Positions 12,120-26,427 are shown, counted from the first letter of the stretch. The stretch is DNA of 64,000 bases from Clarireedia homoeocarpa (GCA_001465935.1 LNKV01000038.1:380176-444175); one strand, 5' to 3'. Notes: generated by a model not told the origin, from the letters alone. Numbers and translations are program-made.

Positions 12120-15100
12120 TGTGGAGGCCAGCTTTGTGGGGGACGCTATGCGACTGAAAAGATATTATATACTTGGATTTGGTGATTAGGTGGGTCAGTA
12201 TGATAGAAAAGGAGTGTACCGATAGCAAAAAGTTCCCAACATGTATATCCATAGGAATGAACATATAGGAATTAGAAGGAAATTCACCAATTTAAGCATG
12301 CGAACTTTGCGTATAATATTACGCGAGAATGCCTTTCCCCCCTTTCTTATCCGAGCGCTAAAATCTTGGCCGTATTGATTCACCCATTTTCAATAACATA
12401 TAGTTCACGACAACTTTTGTCCTATTTCAATCTATACCATCAATTATATATCCTTCTAGATTGCAGTGATCTTCCCATCCCTCATTATATCACCTTAGGC
12501 TAACCTTGACTTACGTATAGCTATATTCTTTCCCACACACACATGTAGCTAGCCCCCAAATACTCATAAACTGATTCTCGTCTCATCCAATCAAGTTTTG
12601 TACAACTCATTAATCAACAGACATATCAAAGAACCTCGTCGAAACATTCCCGTGTACACTCTTGGCTGTATACTCAGTAACCCAACTCAATCTAATCATA
12701 GACACCACATCCGCCCATCTTCCCAAATCACATATACTCTTCTCTCAAAAACCTTCCCGCTCCCCTCCCTCTTTTATCTCTTACTTTGTATACATACCCA
12801 CCGTACCTCCATCCCTCCCTCCACTCCATTATCTACCCCCGTTACACTCCACCCGTGTACCTGCATGCCCACCGCACAACACCACACCACACCACAATAT
12901 CGCAAACCGAAAACGCACCCACGTTTCGTACACCCAGGACATATCACAGGTGCATGTTGCAGTCGCTAGGTGGCATGATGTGCCATGCATATACAACCGT
13001 CATCATTCGGATCGGAATGAAGAGAGAGAGAGAGAGAGAGGTTTGCGTTACGTCGCTTCGGGTCGGGTCGGGAAAGTGAAACGTAACTTACATGCATGCG
13101 GACGGACAAGGAGGGACCAGGTCTCTGTGTGTGTGTTTAGCTCAGTATCTATCTACCCCGAATGATCCGTTGCGTGTTTACGTACTGGATGATATCGTAA
13201 GGCAATGAATGAATGCTAGAGGGAGGGAAAAGTGTTTTTGTACAGCGCATCGGAAGAATCTCCCGCCACCAAAAACGCATTGTTCTTTCTCTTTCTTATC
13301 ACTTCATCATAGGAACCGGAATCTGCCACACAATGGCACAACACGGGATAGAATACGATAAAAGTAGGGATGAGAAATAAGAAAATTCACCCACACCGAG
13401 TGAGTACAAGCAAAAGAAGCAACGCCAGGAGCGAAGATAAGACCAACTATTCCAAGCCTGGGCATTTATTCCTCTTATTGTATACCATGCCATCTAGAAT
13501 GACTGCAATCCAACTTACAATAAAACTCCAGCAAAAGCAAAGAGGAAGTCATTCGTATCCCCCCTCCTTACGAATAAGTAAACCATCCATCCACCCACCA
13601 TCGCTCAGCAGCCACAAGCCCCTTGAAACAAACAACTTTGCTTAAGGCTAAGTAGCTCGCTGCAAATACAATACAAGCAAGACACGATTCCCATTACTTT
13701 AGGGAACATTTCTCCAAACGCTAGTGATCTGGGTATTGTCTCAATGGATATTATTCACCTCCTGTTGAAGTAGTACTTACTGTCTACATACACCTGATTA
13801 CCTGGTGGAGTAAACAGGTGGATGAGTGAGCAAGTGAGTGGAAGTACAGTACAGGTTGCAGATAGCCCGAACGAGGATATTCTGCACCAATGCAGGTTAG
13901 AAAATCGTGCAAAATAATGAATAAGTTAGGTTCAATTGAGTAAACCATCCATAGCAAGCATGCATGCATACTCAAAACTACAACCACAGTAGCGGTAGCG
14001 AAAATGTATCTAGTGCCTTCAGAATTGAGCTGGGCAGATCTGGATATCATGGTTTACGATGAGTTTCGTTTAATCGTCATAGCCAAGGAAAAACTGTTAG
14101 GATAAAATGACTTGATTATTCCTATCTAAAGCTATGGAAGGAGCCCTTTACGGGCATCCTGAGAAGCAATTTGGTAGACTCCTGTACGTCTAGAATCACG
14201 CAATTTAATGAATGTTTGACGTGACCATAAATGAGGTTATTCGGAAGGAAATGAGAGTGGACTTCGGATGGTAATAAGAGTGGACTTCGGATGGTCACGA
14301 CTTTTACAAAAACAAAACTTTCTCATCAACAGGTTTGGTGAAATCGGAAATAGGCCTATAGTTGGATTTGAGTTGACTTTCGAATGTAAAACAGGAATGT
14401 GGCAAAGCATAGCACAATACATCGTAGTGTAACATCACACGTGAGGCACAGTCATGTCATGATTATTTGGTCAGTGTGACTAACCTCTTCTCTTGATTTT
14501 AGCTGACCAGCTTCCTATACAATAGGTGGTTATGGATGAAGCATAGTGAATGCACTAGCATATTGCATTAAAATTCTAGTAGATAATAGCATACGCTTAC
14601 CATGGTCCATGGACATGAAATGATAGTTCCCCGGAACAAAGAGCGTCCATACAACTTGTATAACAGGCCCCCTCAATACGAGGAGGGAACCTGAAGATGG
14701 AAGCATGGAATGAACTAGTTAGAAGGCATGGCGGCTAAGATATCCAATCTGAAAAGTAATCTGTACTCGCGTGACGCATGAGAATGGCAGAGGAGGGAGG
14801 TGCAGTGGAAGTCGGCCAGGACGAAGCGCGCTTACACTACGCCCACAATAGGCCAATTCTATACGTAGACGCTCTTTCTTTTCCTTCCCTACTTACAATC
14901 GACCCAATCTCCCTTCCCGAAACCAAACGCCTCTCGTCTGCACTATGCATATCTATCTCAAGTACAAAAGTATTTGTCATTCTCGTGGAAAGTGGCGAAC
15001 TTCGGCTCGGGATGAAACAGGTAGATGAATACCGAGTCCGAAGAACCAAAACCAACCGTTGGATAAAACTTAATCGATGATAACAATGAAAGATGAAACA

Positions 15101-16300
15101 ACCTGCGCAAACCCCGATATCTGTTTATTTATGCGGGCCATATGATCAGAACAGGGGGAATAAGTGGGAGCGAGGAGGAAGGGGACATGGCGTCACGTCA
15201 CTTTGACGAACAGTCCGAGGATACGGTAATACTAGGTACGAGGGTCAATACTTGATGTGGGATAAATTTCAAGTATGTCACATACGCACTAAGGGGGGTT
15301 GTTGAAGTCTAGAGAGTTAGAAGGGAAGGATGTTTGTTGAAGGAAAGAGAATCAACTACTCTCCTGGTAATCAGCATGAATAGCATTGCCACCACTAGGT
15401 GGGAAGCCATGAAGAAAGATGCAAAAACCATACCATCCATCCCAGTCCAGCTGAACTTATCCAACCACCAACCGCCGTTTCACCAACTGGTTTAATACCA
15501 GATATCCCCAGATACCCCGGAACTAGAGCCCAGTCCAGTTCAGTCCACCGCCGCAGCATACCGTACCTCCCATCAATCCACACGCAAGTCCCATCCCCAT
15601 GGCGGTCGGTCTCTCCACAACACAGACCGTAACCTCCTCCTCGCCCTTCTCCAACCATCTAGAAGACTCTCTCTCCCCCATTGCTCCACTTCCCCTCCCC
15701 CAAACCCCTTTGAAACAACCCAGCCAGCCAGCACCCATCACCGAATACTGCAGTCTCAAACCACTCACTCACTCCATCTCTTCCTGCACCACCACTCAAA
15801 TAAGTTTAATCCGCCCGTCCGCGCGCCCGCCCAACCTACCTGCCTACCTCTCCATCCACCAACCCACCTCCTTCCTTCCTCATCAACCCCAAACAAACCC
15901 AAGCAATCTCATCAATCCCCCCTCGCAGTCAGTCTCGACCCTTTTAATCGCGCGCTTACACAATCAATCGGTCAGCTCTGCATGCATGCATGCATACATA
16001 CATACCCCCTACCCTACCATCCATTCCCATACAGTAGTAGTACAGTAAGTAAGTAGACAACAACAACAAACACTTCCCCACATCCGCATCCGCATCCCCA
16101 TCCCCATCCACACAACACCTCCGCATCAGGAAATTTCCCAGAGGGGGAATACAGTAAGTACAGTATGCAGAATCCGCTGGTTGCGGTCGCGCGGGTGGAA
16201 CAAATCGAATAAACAAATCGGCCGGCCTGCCTGCTTAAGTTAACCCATCTTACAGTACAGTACAGTACATCCGGGGAATGGAATGGAATGGTATGGGATA

Positions 16301-16327
16301 TACATACATACATACATACATACATAC
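16301..16327. repeat. ACAT tetranucleotide microsatellite
   Basis: The unit tacatacata continues without interruption. A second and longer array of the same unit lies about 250 bases downstream. Confidence 0.9.
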
Positions 16328-16580
16328 GTGTGTGGATATATGTATGTACAGTACGAGGGTAAGTAAGATATTATTATGTACGGGGGAGAAAGAGGACGCG
16401 TTTCAGAAGCTGAAAGTAGGTGGCGGCTTGAGGAGGGAGGGAGCTACCTACCTACTGTAGCTAGACAGACGTACATACATCCTGCGTGGAGTGAGGGAGG
16501 GAGGGAGTTAGTCGTGGTTCTAGATGAGAGCTAGTCCACGTGATGGATGGATGGAGGGAGGGATGGGTACACACATATAG

Positions 16581-16581
<1 letters not shown>

Positions 16582-16611
<30 letters not shown>

Positions 16612-16620
16612 CATACATAC
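16582..16620. repeat. ACAT tetranucleotide microsatellite, longer array
   Basis: About ten uninterrupted copies of the tetranucleotide. Confidence 0.92.
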
Positions 16621-17372
16621 TTCGTACATACACGATCGTAGAGATGGAATCTGGACTCGACTTCGACTCGACTCGATTTATAAGACTTAATCATCTGCTG
16701 CACCTGCAATCCTATCTATAGCATTGATGAAACAGAACAAAAACAGAACATCGCGAGTGAGGCCTTTTGATTCGAAAGCGCGGGTCTGGACAGTGGCTGT
16801 TGGGTTGTTGTGTCACATTGATATTGGAACAACGTATACCTCTCTCCCTTGCCCGAGTACGTACCTCCTCCGTACCTGGTTCTCTTGCCGAGGACCTCTA
16901 CACTACCTGCCTGTATTTTTAATGATTGACGTTGACGTGGTTGAAGCAAAGCAAAAGACGGAGAAAAAGAAGACTTGGTACTTCCCGTCTCGCACATGAT
17001 TTCCGAGATGCCCACTCGTCTGCCCTCCCCGTCTGCCCTCCCCGTCTCCCATCTGCCATCTGCCATCTCCCATCTCCCGTGCGCGACCCGCTCTTCCTGC
17101 TTGGCAGAGTCACAGTTTATCTAATCTACCAAGGCATTAACCCAACCCAACCCAACCCAGCCCAAGACACCAACCAACCTTTCCATCTCCATCTCCACCG
17201 TCCTTTTCTCCTTCTCCCTCCTTCCTTGGTCCATAACCTTAAAAAGCGTTATCCCCAATTGCCGACGTTGAAAAAATTTCCTAACAAGCACACACACACA
17301 CACAGCCCACCATGACGCCGAATACCTGACCTGACCTGACCTGACCTTACCACCACCACCACCTACCTACTT

Positions 17373-17406
<34 letters not shown>
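17373..17406. repeat. AAGC tetranucleotide microsatellite
   Basis: About eight to nine copies of gcaa/aagc. It is preceded at about 17324-17346 by a short ctgac array. Confidence 0.92.
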
Positions 17407-17408
<2 letters not shown>

Positions 17409-18016
17409 GTATATAAACAGTCGGTGAATGATCAATCCCAGCACCCTAACGGTGAACTAGCTAGCGAAATGTATGCACATATGCACAACAGACAGATCCG
17501 CATCCTTCCTTTGAAAAAAATAAAAAAAAAAGCTTCTTGAAGATATGGTGTGGTATGGTGTGGTATGGTATGGTATGGGATGGTATGGTATGCGATGTAT
17601 GGGATGCTTACACCTTCTTTTTCCACCCTGCACAAAAAACGTACAAAGATATGCGCGGCATTCGGATAAATAACCCACCCAAACTAGCTTTTCCCAAGAA
17701 ATACATGGTATCATCTATCGTGAGATCGACCGCATAGACCGCCTTCAAGTTTCCCTTCGTACAGTAGCTGATGTAGGTGTAGATGTAGATGTAGATGCTG
17801 AGTTCCCGCCCGCAAGGGGTTGTAATAGAGTTGTGATTATAGTCATGTCGTACAGAGAGAGTAAAAAAAGAAAAAATCCCACAAAGCCATGATATTATTT
17901 TTTTCTTGTGCGTGAAGAAGGAATGAAGCTAGCGGGCAACGAAAGATAAGAGAGATCTTATCTGAATCCTTTGATCTACCTGTCGTATTCCCGTACACAG
18001 TAGTACCGGGCCTCTA

Positions 18017-18075
18017 CCTTGCTCCTGGCTCCTTGCTCCTTGCTCCTTGCCCCTTGCCCCTTGCTCCTTGCTCGT
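18017..18075. repeat. Imperfect pyrimidine-rich array (ccttgctcctt type)
   Basis: Seven-base units of the ccttgct/ccttgcc type repeat several times with C/T exchanges. Confidence 0.7.
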
Positions 18076-19788
18076 AGCAAACCTAAATACGGCACGGGTA
18101 CCCATCGCACAGTACTGGACGTTTACCCTGCTGACATATAAACAACAATACCAACAACCAGAAAGAAAAACAACCTGACACTGTCATCCATGTATATACT
18201 TTGTATGAAAATTCCCGTTGCCTTTCTATTCCAGCCATGGAAAGATGTGATGTGTTGCCAGGATCTAGGGAAATACACATGATGTCGCAATTTAAAACAC
18301 CTCTACATTTCCATGACAACGAGGTTGAATTTTTCCCTTCCTTCCTACACGCCACAACTCCTATCCTACTTTGTATATGGATAGGTGTCACTGTACGGAA
18401 AGTACTCTACCGGGAAACCCAGAAAGAAGCGTAAGACTGATTGGAGCCGTCTCATCTCCGATACTATACTGCGCTGTACGACAATCCAAACCTTTCATCC
18501 CTTCAGCATGTGCCGTAATTCCAGTATTCTACTCCGGTGCGTTTCGAAGTGAAGCACCCATCACGAAGACGATGTACATGCATCCATCCATCAGTCGTAC
18601 GGAGTACAAAGTAGGTAATCGCAAACCGAATCAAGAATATGATAAGTGATTGGAAACAATCCAACCTTCGGAGTCACCTGTTTAGTTTCCTTTGTACGAT
18701 GCAGGTGCTTTCAGATGAGATGGGATGGGGTGGTGTGTGTGTGTGTGGTGTGTGTAGTCCCCGGGATGACCATTTTAGGAACCCCACACATATCTTCACA
18801 TATTCGCAAGGCTCGGCCAAAAACTGACCTTCTAGCTGCTTGGTGTGTACTCTTTTGTATGCAACCCACCCAATAGGGTCCAAAATCTGATGTGACCGGC
18901 ATGATGACGCTGCAACAAGTGATGCTACATCATGCTGTCATGCAAACACGAAAAAAAAAAAAGTCAAAAAGGCTTCTTTGAAGATAGATAGATGTATATC
19001 GTCGCGATCTTAACTGCCATGTTATACATGCCTCGGTACGAGTAGATGAGAGTAGATGGATGAAAAAAGATGTAGCGGGGCCATTCATGCCGAGGGGCGT
19101 CATTCATCCTTCTTCGTTGTCCGTTGTCCTCTTTTCTCCACACCGATCATTGTCTGGTATGTGCACAGCATCTCCACTTCCATCGAATCGTTATCTCGAA
19201 GAGAACAAATGGATATGCGGGTGCCGATGCAAATGGAGAGATGGGACGAAAATTGGTCTCAACCATCCCAAAATGTGTCAAAATCTGAGTCAAGAAAGGC
19301 TAGCAAACCATGGCACCGTACGAAGCGCGCTTATATCTGTTATATCGGAATGTGAAGAGCAGAGCAGGTTTCACCTGACCCTCTCACACGGGTCAGAGAG
19401 GCTGAATCGCTGTCTCGCACCATGAACCGCTCCGAGGATATGGCTGCGGTCAGCAAAATTTTCGTAGCACAGTCAGTAAAGAAGAGGTGTGATTGATTAC
19501 TACAGTAGGTGAGGATTGGGTGGGTAGATGATTATGGAAAAGTTTTTTGGTGGCGAAGTATGTCGAGCAATACTGTTTCCGAGTATGAAGAAGTCACGGC
19601 ATAGTAAGAAATTGGAGCGGTGAAGATGAGAAAGGATTGAAGCGAAAATGAAGGTGTCGTGAGAATGGTTTAGTCTGAAGCATGTCGACGTTTTCAATCC
19701 TAGCTCTGCGATAGGCGTTTAGAAGGAAGAGGGCACCTTCGACATCGGATTCTCATTGGAGGCAAGGGAGAGAGGGAGATAATTGGGG

Positions 19789-19830
19789 GCAGTTCCGCAG
19801 TTTCGCAGTTTCGCAGTTTCGCAGTTTCGC
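19789..19830. repeat. 8-bp tandem repeat cgcagttt
   Basis: Five head-to-tail copies; the first carries a single change. Confidence 0.85.
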
Positions 19831-20789
19831 CCCGTCACATTGTTCGCTGGCGTTTGAAGCCTCCTAGCTGGTTCTTAGAGTCGATAGATACCAAGGGTTA
19901 TACCAAGATTTATCCCAAGGCTGGAGACATTCCAGAAAAATGCGAATCGCGAATCTTAGTTTCTGGGTGTTAGTTGGCTAGTTGTGGTGATGGCGGTCGG
20001 TGGTTGGAGGGCAGTGGAGGGGTAAAAAAGATTGACAGCTTTTTTTCCATCCTCCGACAACTCCAACGACTCCAACGACCCCAACAACGCCAGCATCCCT
20101 GGACCTTTTTTTCGCTGCTGATGACTGATGGTGGGGTTTGGCTGTGGTGACAAGGATGCTGCACTGTGTGAGGTCGGTCGGCTGGCTGTTGACCCATGTA
20201 GATTCGCTGTTGACATCCTCAAATGACCCCATCAAGTCGGCTTCAAACATCGAAAGATTTTCAAAACGTTTCCCAATACTGGACTTTGTACTTGTTGCCG
20301 CTCAGCACATGGGGAACCAATGATAGAGGATAGTTTTGCATCATCTCCTGGATCTTCTCCTGAGGGTGACGTATTTTCATGTATGTATTCGCTGTGCCGG
20401 AACATCTTCGTTCAAACTGTCAACTACGAACCATAAACTCTGGCGTGTTTGAGCTGTCTTCTGGAAAACCTTGGAAATGGGTAGCTGGGGAGGGAAATTT
20501 ACTGTACAATGGCGTATGCCGTATGCCGTATGCCGAAGCATACACGCCAGCCCACTCGTTCGTCGAGCAGGAGACGTTCCGGAATGATGGTGGTGGTCAA
20601 ATGCGAGATGCTGGGCGTCAAATGGCAGGCGAGCGTGGAATGGAGGGGTAGGCGTAGATTAAATGTAAAACGTTGTCATTCAAAGCACGCAAAGCACGCA
20701 AACCATGAAGAGAAAGACCATCGAGAAACATGAAACTCGATGCGGATACTCGGATTGTCGGATTGCACGGAGATGGAGGGAGCATTCGT

Positions 20790-20859
20790 GCCTTGTGCCT
20801 TGTGCCTCGTGCCTCCTGCCTCCTGCCTCTTGCCTCCTGCCTCCTGCCTCCTGCCTCCT
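20790..20859. repeat. 7-bp tandem repeat tgcctcc / tgccttg
   Basis: About nine to ten units, changing from a tgccttg type to a tgcctcc type along the array. Confidence 0.85.
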
Positions 20860-21104
20860 ACCCCTCGTCTTGTGCTAGAAATACTATCCATTTTTGAAGC
20901 CATCGTGATTGTTCATGTCTCGGTGTTCAGGTGTTGATCTCGAGGATCTGTCGTTTGTCCTTTCCTAGCTGGTCTTCCCTCCCCTGTCGTAACTTGGGCC
21001 TTGGGCCCCTTGGAGTGCTTTAAACCCTGAACATGTTTCTCAGCCAGAAGAAATAATGAATACATAAGTTAGTAGTAAATAATAAATAATGCTGGTCTGT
21101 AAAT

Positions 21105-21148
21105 AGTCCACACAGTCCACACAGTCCACACAGTCCACACAGTCCACA
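21105..21148. repeat. 9-bp tandem repeat agtccacac
   Basis: About five copies. Downstream at 21219-21306 a looser array of taatggtcactgc units appears, and at 21311-21359 a ctccatgctccacg array. Confidence 0.88.
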
Positions 21149-22943
21149 GGATTCCTCGAGTTCTGGGAAAGGGTCAGTATCTGGCAGTATCTGGCATGGC
21201 TCATATGGCTCCATGTAATGGTCACTGCTACTAGTAATGGTCACTGCCAATGGTCACTACTACTAGTAAATGGTCACTGCCAGTGGTCACTGCTAATGGT
21301 CACTGCAAATGCTCCATACTCCATGCTCCATGCTCCACGCTCCACGCTCCACGCTCCATGTCTGATGTACTTGTATGGCTGGGTACCCGCGCTAATTGCG
21401 CACAGACGTGAGTAAAAGTCGAAATTGCTTTCATGGGCCTTCATGGCTTTCATGGCCTTATCAGCCAATCACCGTTTTTGGACAGCGAATTATCCGTACC
21501 CTCTCTTTGATCACTGTCTACGCCCAGCCCCATCTTGACTCCCACTCTTAGACATAATCCATCCTCTCCATCCTCTCCATCCTATCCTATTCTTTCCTAT
21601 CCTCCTCTCGCCGACTTACATCCTCCGACACTCCTCACTAAGGTGATTTCCAAACATATACGACGTGGGAACCATCGAAACGGGGCACGTATATCCTCAA
21701 CTTAACTCAAATCGGAAAAAAAAAAAAAAAAGACGGAAAAAAAATAAAGAAAAAAAAGCAACAAGCAAAAAACCCGTCACTCTTTTCCACATCTACCTTG
21801 TTGTTGCTGCTGCTATTCCTGTGCTGGAGCCTTCGCCTGACCCTTCGCCTGAGCCTTTTGCCTTGTCGCTACAACAACACGCATGCAAATTTCCACCTCT
21901 TTCCTTCCTCTCCTCCTTACCTTGCTTTTTACCCAAGCTTTACTGGATCCTTTGTGCCGGTAGGACTCTTTCTTAAAAACTTCCCAATATTTAATTTTAT
22001 TTCGGCTCTATGCTCTTTGCACCGATACCTACCCGGACTCTGATATTGCACTTTGCGTTACAAAACTAGGAAGAACCCTTAGAAAAAACCAGGGAATAGA
22101 TGCTTTGTGGGTGGGGACTGATCTCGAGATACCCTGGCAGTACATTAGTGGGCTCCCTCCTGCACGACGAGAGGAATTCGACGAACGAACGGCCGACCTC
22201 GCTTTGCATACAACCCACGCCTGCATACATACAAATCCATAGAGGAAGAAGGCTTTCGACTTCTCTTCACTATTGGTCCCGCGGATGCCATCGAAAGCGG
22301 CAGAACCTCTCTATTAAGATATCATCGTCGCAGAAAGAGACATTAGGGAGTCTGCCCCCAATACCTTTCATTGAAAACTTTTCGACGCTTTCTCTTTCTA
22401 CCCTTTAGTGTTGTGCGTGTCTTAGAGCCGTGCTGCTCTTGGTGCCCAGCATCACCGTCGATAAAAGTGTTGTGGAAAGGGAAAAAAAAAAAAAAAAAGG
22501 TACGTGTGGTTTTGTTTTTATTTATTTATTTTCGGGTTCAACCAATCCCTCATGTCCCGCAGACGAATATCCATCATTCACTCTACTAGGCCAAGCGGCA
22601 GCAATCGAGGGCTGTTGCTTGCCTGCTTGCGCGTGGAAGACACGGGGCAAAAGGTCCTGTGGCTTTCAGTAGAATGGACTCTTCCCGATCTATTCATCTC
22701 TAACACGCTACGTTCTCGTCATACCGTCTCGTGTAAATCGAAAAGCATCTAACGACTTTGTGTCATCTGCAGACCGCCCAAGCAATCTCTTTTTCAACAA
22801 CCCTCAAGTTCCACGACTGCTATACCATAAACATTTGCTTTCGAATACAAGGCCTGCGGATAGCCTGCTTCGAAGTGTCTCTTTTCCGTAGAAGGGCTCT
22901 TAGACTGTGGTAACAAGTTCACGTTGAAACACATGCATTCTTG

Positions 22944-25588
22944 ATGATGGATACTGAGGATGGGCAGTTCTTCATAAAGGTATTTGGGGATATTTCTCTT
23001 CTGCTATTTAGTATCATCTTGTCTTTACAACTACTGACGAAACATTCTTCCTGCAGAACTTAGCCCACTTTGTCCGAACACATGAAAAGGCTCTCGCCAA
23101 TGCTCTACAACTACGACGACAACAAACTCCCAAACATGGCTCCTCGAATAGCATCTCCGGTGCTATTGGAGCATCTACCGTTCCATCCCCGACCGTGACA
23201 AACCAACCATCCTCTGCTTCCTCTTCGACAACATCAAATACTCTGGCAGCTGCCCTCTCGTTCCCATACCTTTCCTTCACGTCTCATAATATAAAACCTG
23301 CCAAACTCGCATTGACACCGCATCATCTATTCTTCCTTCTTTCCCGTTTTGAAGATTTAGGAGTGCCAGTTGGCCCAATGAATGTGCGATTAGAAAATCT
23401 TCATGCAGATACGTCAGCCGCCAATTACGTTTCATTCTTAAGCCAATCTCAGCGTCCGAAAGGTCGCGGTTCTGACAGTGGATCCATTCATTCTGTTTCC
23501 AGTGTAAGAAGTGTAATGTCCGGCATGTCTTCTTTGTGGTCTAACTTTGGACTTGGATCCGGAGGAGCTGCTGCCCGCACTGAAAAGCAAAAAGCGGCCA
23601 TCGAAGCCGACCTGAAATATTTGTATTCGGCATTCACAAAGATCCCTTGTTTACGACTCGCCCCGGACCGCCGTGCACGTCTGATAGAAGGCTACGAGGA
23701 ATTCCCTTTCGATACCGCTGTCCCACTAGTTGCATTCAAGAATGTCAGTGCCTTGGAGATTAGTGACATTGATATTCGACAATTTTATGGCTGGGATAAG
23801 CTTGCAGAGCAACTGAGATCACTAACAGTCAAGCGTGCAGGAGTTGATGACCCAGCAGATTTGCTTATCAACATTGTATTAGATGATATGGACAAAAGGC
23901 GGCGGCGGTCTTCGAAAGCACAGATGTCACCCACGGCCACTTGGGCTCCTGGATCAAGCCCGAGACGCAGCCCTACTATGCCTCACGCCGAACTAGTGAA
24001 GTCGAATTCCGCACCTGGCTCGCCAGATGATCGAAGCCATATGGTTGAGACAGAAATCCGAGGAAACTCTCTGGCACGCTCGGGCTCAGATGGAGCAGAG
24101 TTTGGAAAATCGCCTTCTAAGCAAAGACCGAGAAGTAATTCTCCGGTAAGGCCACCAAGTTCCCGCACTGGATCCGCACATGGCCATCTCAGAGGCTCAT
24201 CATATAAGGTGAAGCGTTCTGGCTCTGGGAGTTCACACTCAAGTTTGTCTGAAAGTTGGCACAACCCGAAAGGCAGCTCATCCAATCTCTTGTCTATGGG
24301 AGTAATGCCATCTTCTAAATGGAGATTCTTGAAACATCTGAGCATTGCAGACAACGGTCTTGCTTCCATATCTGCGTCGAGTCTTGCACCATTGGCAAAC
24401 ACCTTACATTCACTGGATCTCTCCGCGAACTTGTTCACTCAGATTCCGGATTGCTTAGCTTCTCTGACAGCACTGCGAGCATTGAACCTATCAAATTGCA
24501 TGATCGATTCCCTTCACTCACTGACAAGAAATCCACTGCCAGCGATATCTGCTCTAAACTTACGTGGCAATCGCTTGATCTCAATTGCTGGCATCGAAAG
24601 ACTCTACCCTCTAGAAAGACTCGACCTTCGTGATAACAAGATCACCGACCCAACGGAACTTGCAAGAATAACAGGCATTCCAGATATACGGGAAATATGG
24701 GTCAGCGGTAACCCATTTACCAAGACACATAGCAACTACAGGGTTACCATTTTCAACCTATTCAGACAAACGCCTGGGTATACTGAGGATATATTGATTG
24801 ACGGTTATGGACCAGGTTATTCAGAGAGAAGACAATTACTTGACCGCGTTGCGGAGAGAATCAGCGTTCCAGTTGTCAAACCGCCACCTCCTGATTATGG
24901 GTTGTCTCCAATTGAGGTTAACAAGCCGATGATCGAGTATGCAGCACCACGAGAACCTGCAGTGCTTCGAAAAGAACGCCCAATACCTGTTGCCGCAAGC
25001 AGTGAAATCAATACTGGGTCCACCGGGCGGCGAAGGAGGACACCGAAACGTCGAATTGTTGATCTGTCAACATCAGAGACGTCACCTATCAAACATAGCT
25101 TAGCTGTTAAGCCCATGCAGGAAGAGCCACCTCCAGCTACTTCTACGGCCTCGGATAGTGGCTATGGTGTTAGCCCTGACCCCTCCCCTCGAACCATCCC
25201 TTCATATGTTCCTTCTGAGCCTCGCCAGGCTCAAAGGCAACCCGATATTCCATACATCGACACTGCAGTTGTCCCTCGCTTACCGCCAATGCCTCCGGTT
25301 GAGACAGTACCGTATGATGCACCACCGGTCAAGCCCCAGTCTCTGAGCAAGTCTCCAGATTGGAACGTGAGTGGCGAATTGTATCGGAAAAAGATTGAAG
25401 CTTTACGAAACGATGTTGGACAAGGATGGCTAAGTGTACTGAGCGAAGAAGGATGGGACGCTCAAAAGAAGAACCAAACCGCCGGATATAAACCACCAGA
25501 ATATGACCCTACAGTCACCATAAGGCCCAATACCACCATCCGAGCAAATAGTCAACAAACAATACATAGTGGCCGCACTCTAGGTTGA
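22944..25588 (+). CDS. Leucine-rich-repeat protein, nischarin-like fungal family
   Basis: Two exons: 22944-22979 (12 codons, MMDTEDGQFFIK) and 23057-25588, with a 77-base intron in phase 0, giving 855 residues. The join reads DGQFFIKNLAHFVRTHEKAL, a continuous conserved N-terminus that the second exon alone would lack. Residues about 60-300 form a folded region of unknown type. A Ser/Arg-rich low-complexity stretch follows (about 300-470). At about 470-610 come five to six leucine-rich repeats (SLDLSANLFTQIP, ALNLSNCMIDSL, ALNLRGNRLISI, RLDLRDNKITDP) with a capping segment containing WVSGNPFTK. The C-terminal 200 residues are Pro/Ser-rich and probably disordered. LRR proteins of this type are usually protein-binding scaffolds. 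I do not recognise a specific partner or pathway. Confidence 0.88.
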
Positions 25589-26427
25589 AGTTGACACAAC
25601 CAAATACAACACAACATAAAACTACATCGTCCAGGATAAAGGATGGGTCGAGAGCTGATATGGGAGGATGAAGTATACAATGTCTCTGGTTACATTGATT
25701 GAGGAACTGTTTATTATGATACCCCACACGCACCCTTCTTTCTTCGGTCTTCGAAAGTTGATTTGTATCATCCACGACTCTACTCTCTGCCTCAAAGTCT
25801 TGAACAACGTTCTGCATTTTACGGCATATTTCTGATTTTATTCTTTTTCTTTCGGTTCATGACTTATGAACTCATATCATGCATAGCGTATGGGTCGGGA
25901 GGCTAATCTGCTGGATTTTTATTCTTCTATTCTTCGCTGGAACTGTGTTCTTGCAAATCGTATTCTTCGTTTCTTTTTCATACAATTTGTTGCTAGATTT
26001 ACTGGAACGGGGAAGAAGGGAAAGAAAGGAAGAAAGCTGGCAATCAATTTGTTTTCTTTGGCAATTTCTTGATTTGCTTGATTGTAAAATACGGGGGTTT
26101 AGGGATCTTGTTGTTTTGGGTTTTGTGTCTTTTCTTTTCTCTCTCTTTTGACTGTCAAAGCAAGCGGGCGGGCGCATTTTAACGACATCATTGCATTTGT
26201 CTGGCATTTAAAGTCCATGGAATGAAAATGAATGGGAGTTGGGATGACAGGTCTAGTGGGTTAGGCATGGGGGATTAGGGAATTGGGTGGAGGGGATGAT
26301 TGATTTGTTTGTTTCCTTTTTGAGGTTGGTCTGGGGGGTAAGGGCATAAAAAAAGGACGAGTGGGGGATAGGGACTGATGACTGATGGTTGGTGATGAGG
26401 TGGGCGAGACGTCTATCTATTCAGAGA

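Larger units (their letters stand above)
12120..22943. other. 10.8-kb gene-poor region rich in simple repeats
   Basis: I see no exon I can support. Open frames are short and translate to low-complexity sequence. The stretch contains many microsatellites and short tandem arrays (GA near 13021-13040, ACAT at 16301-16327 and 16582-16620, AAGC at 17373-17406, and others listed separately). The last kilobase (about 21950-22940) may be the 5' leader and promoter of the leucine-rich-repeat gene. Non-coding transcripts cannot be excluded. Confidence 0.55.

Noticed and set aside
12598..13165. Overlapping plus-strand open frames of 97-167 codons
   Set aside because: They differ only by frame over a C-rich tract, and the translations are Pro/Thr/His-rich with no conserved pattern.
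15599..16048. 149-codon plus-strand open frame rich in Pro, Ser and Gln
   Set aside because: It lies in microsatellite-rich sequence with no conserved motif and no plausible splice partner.
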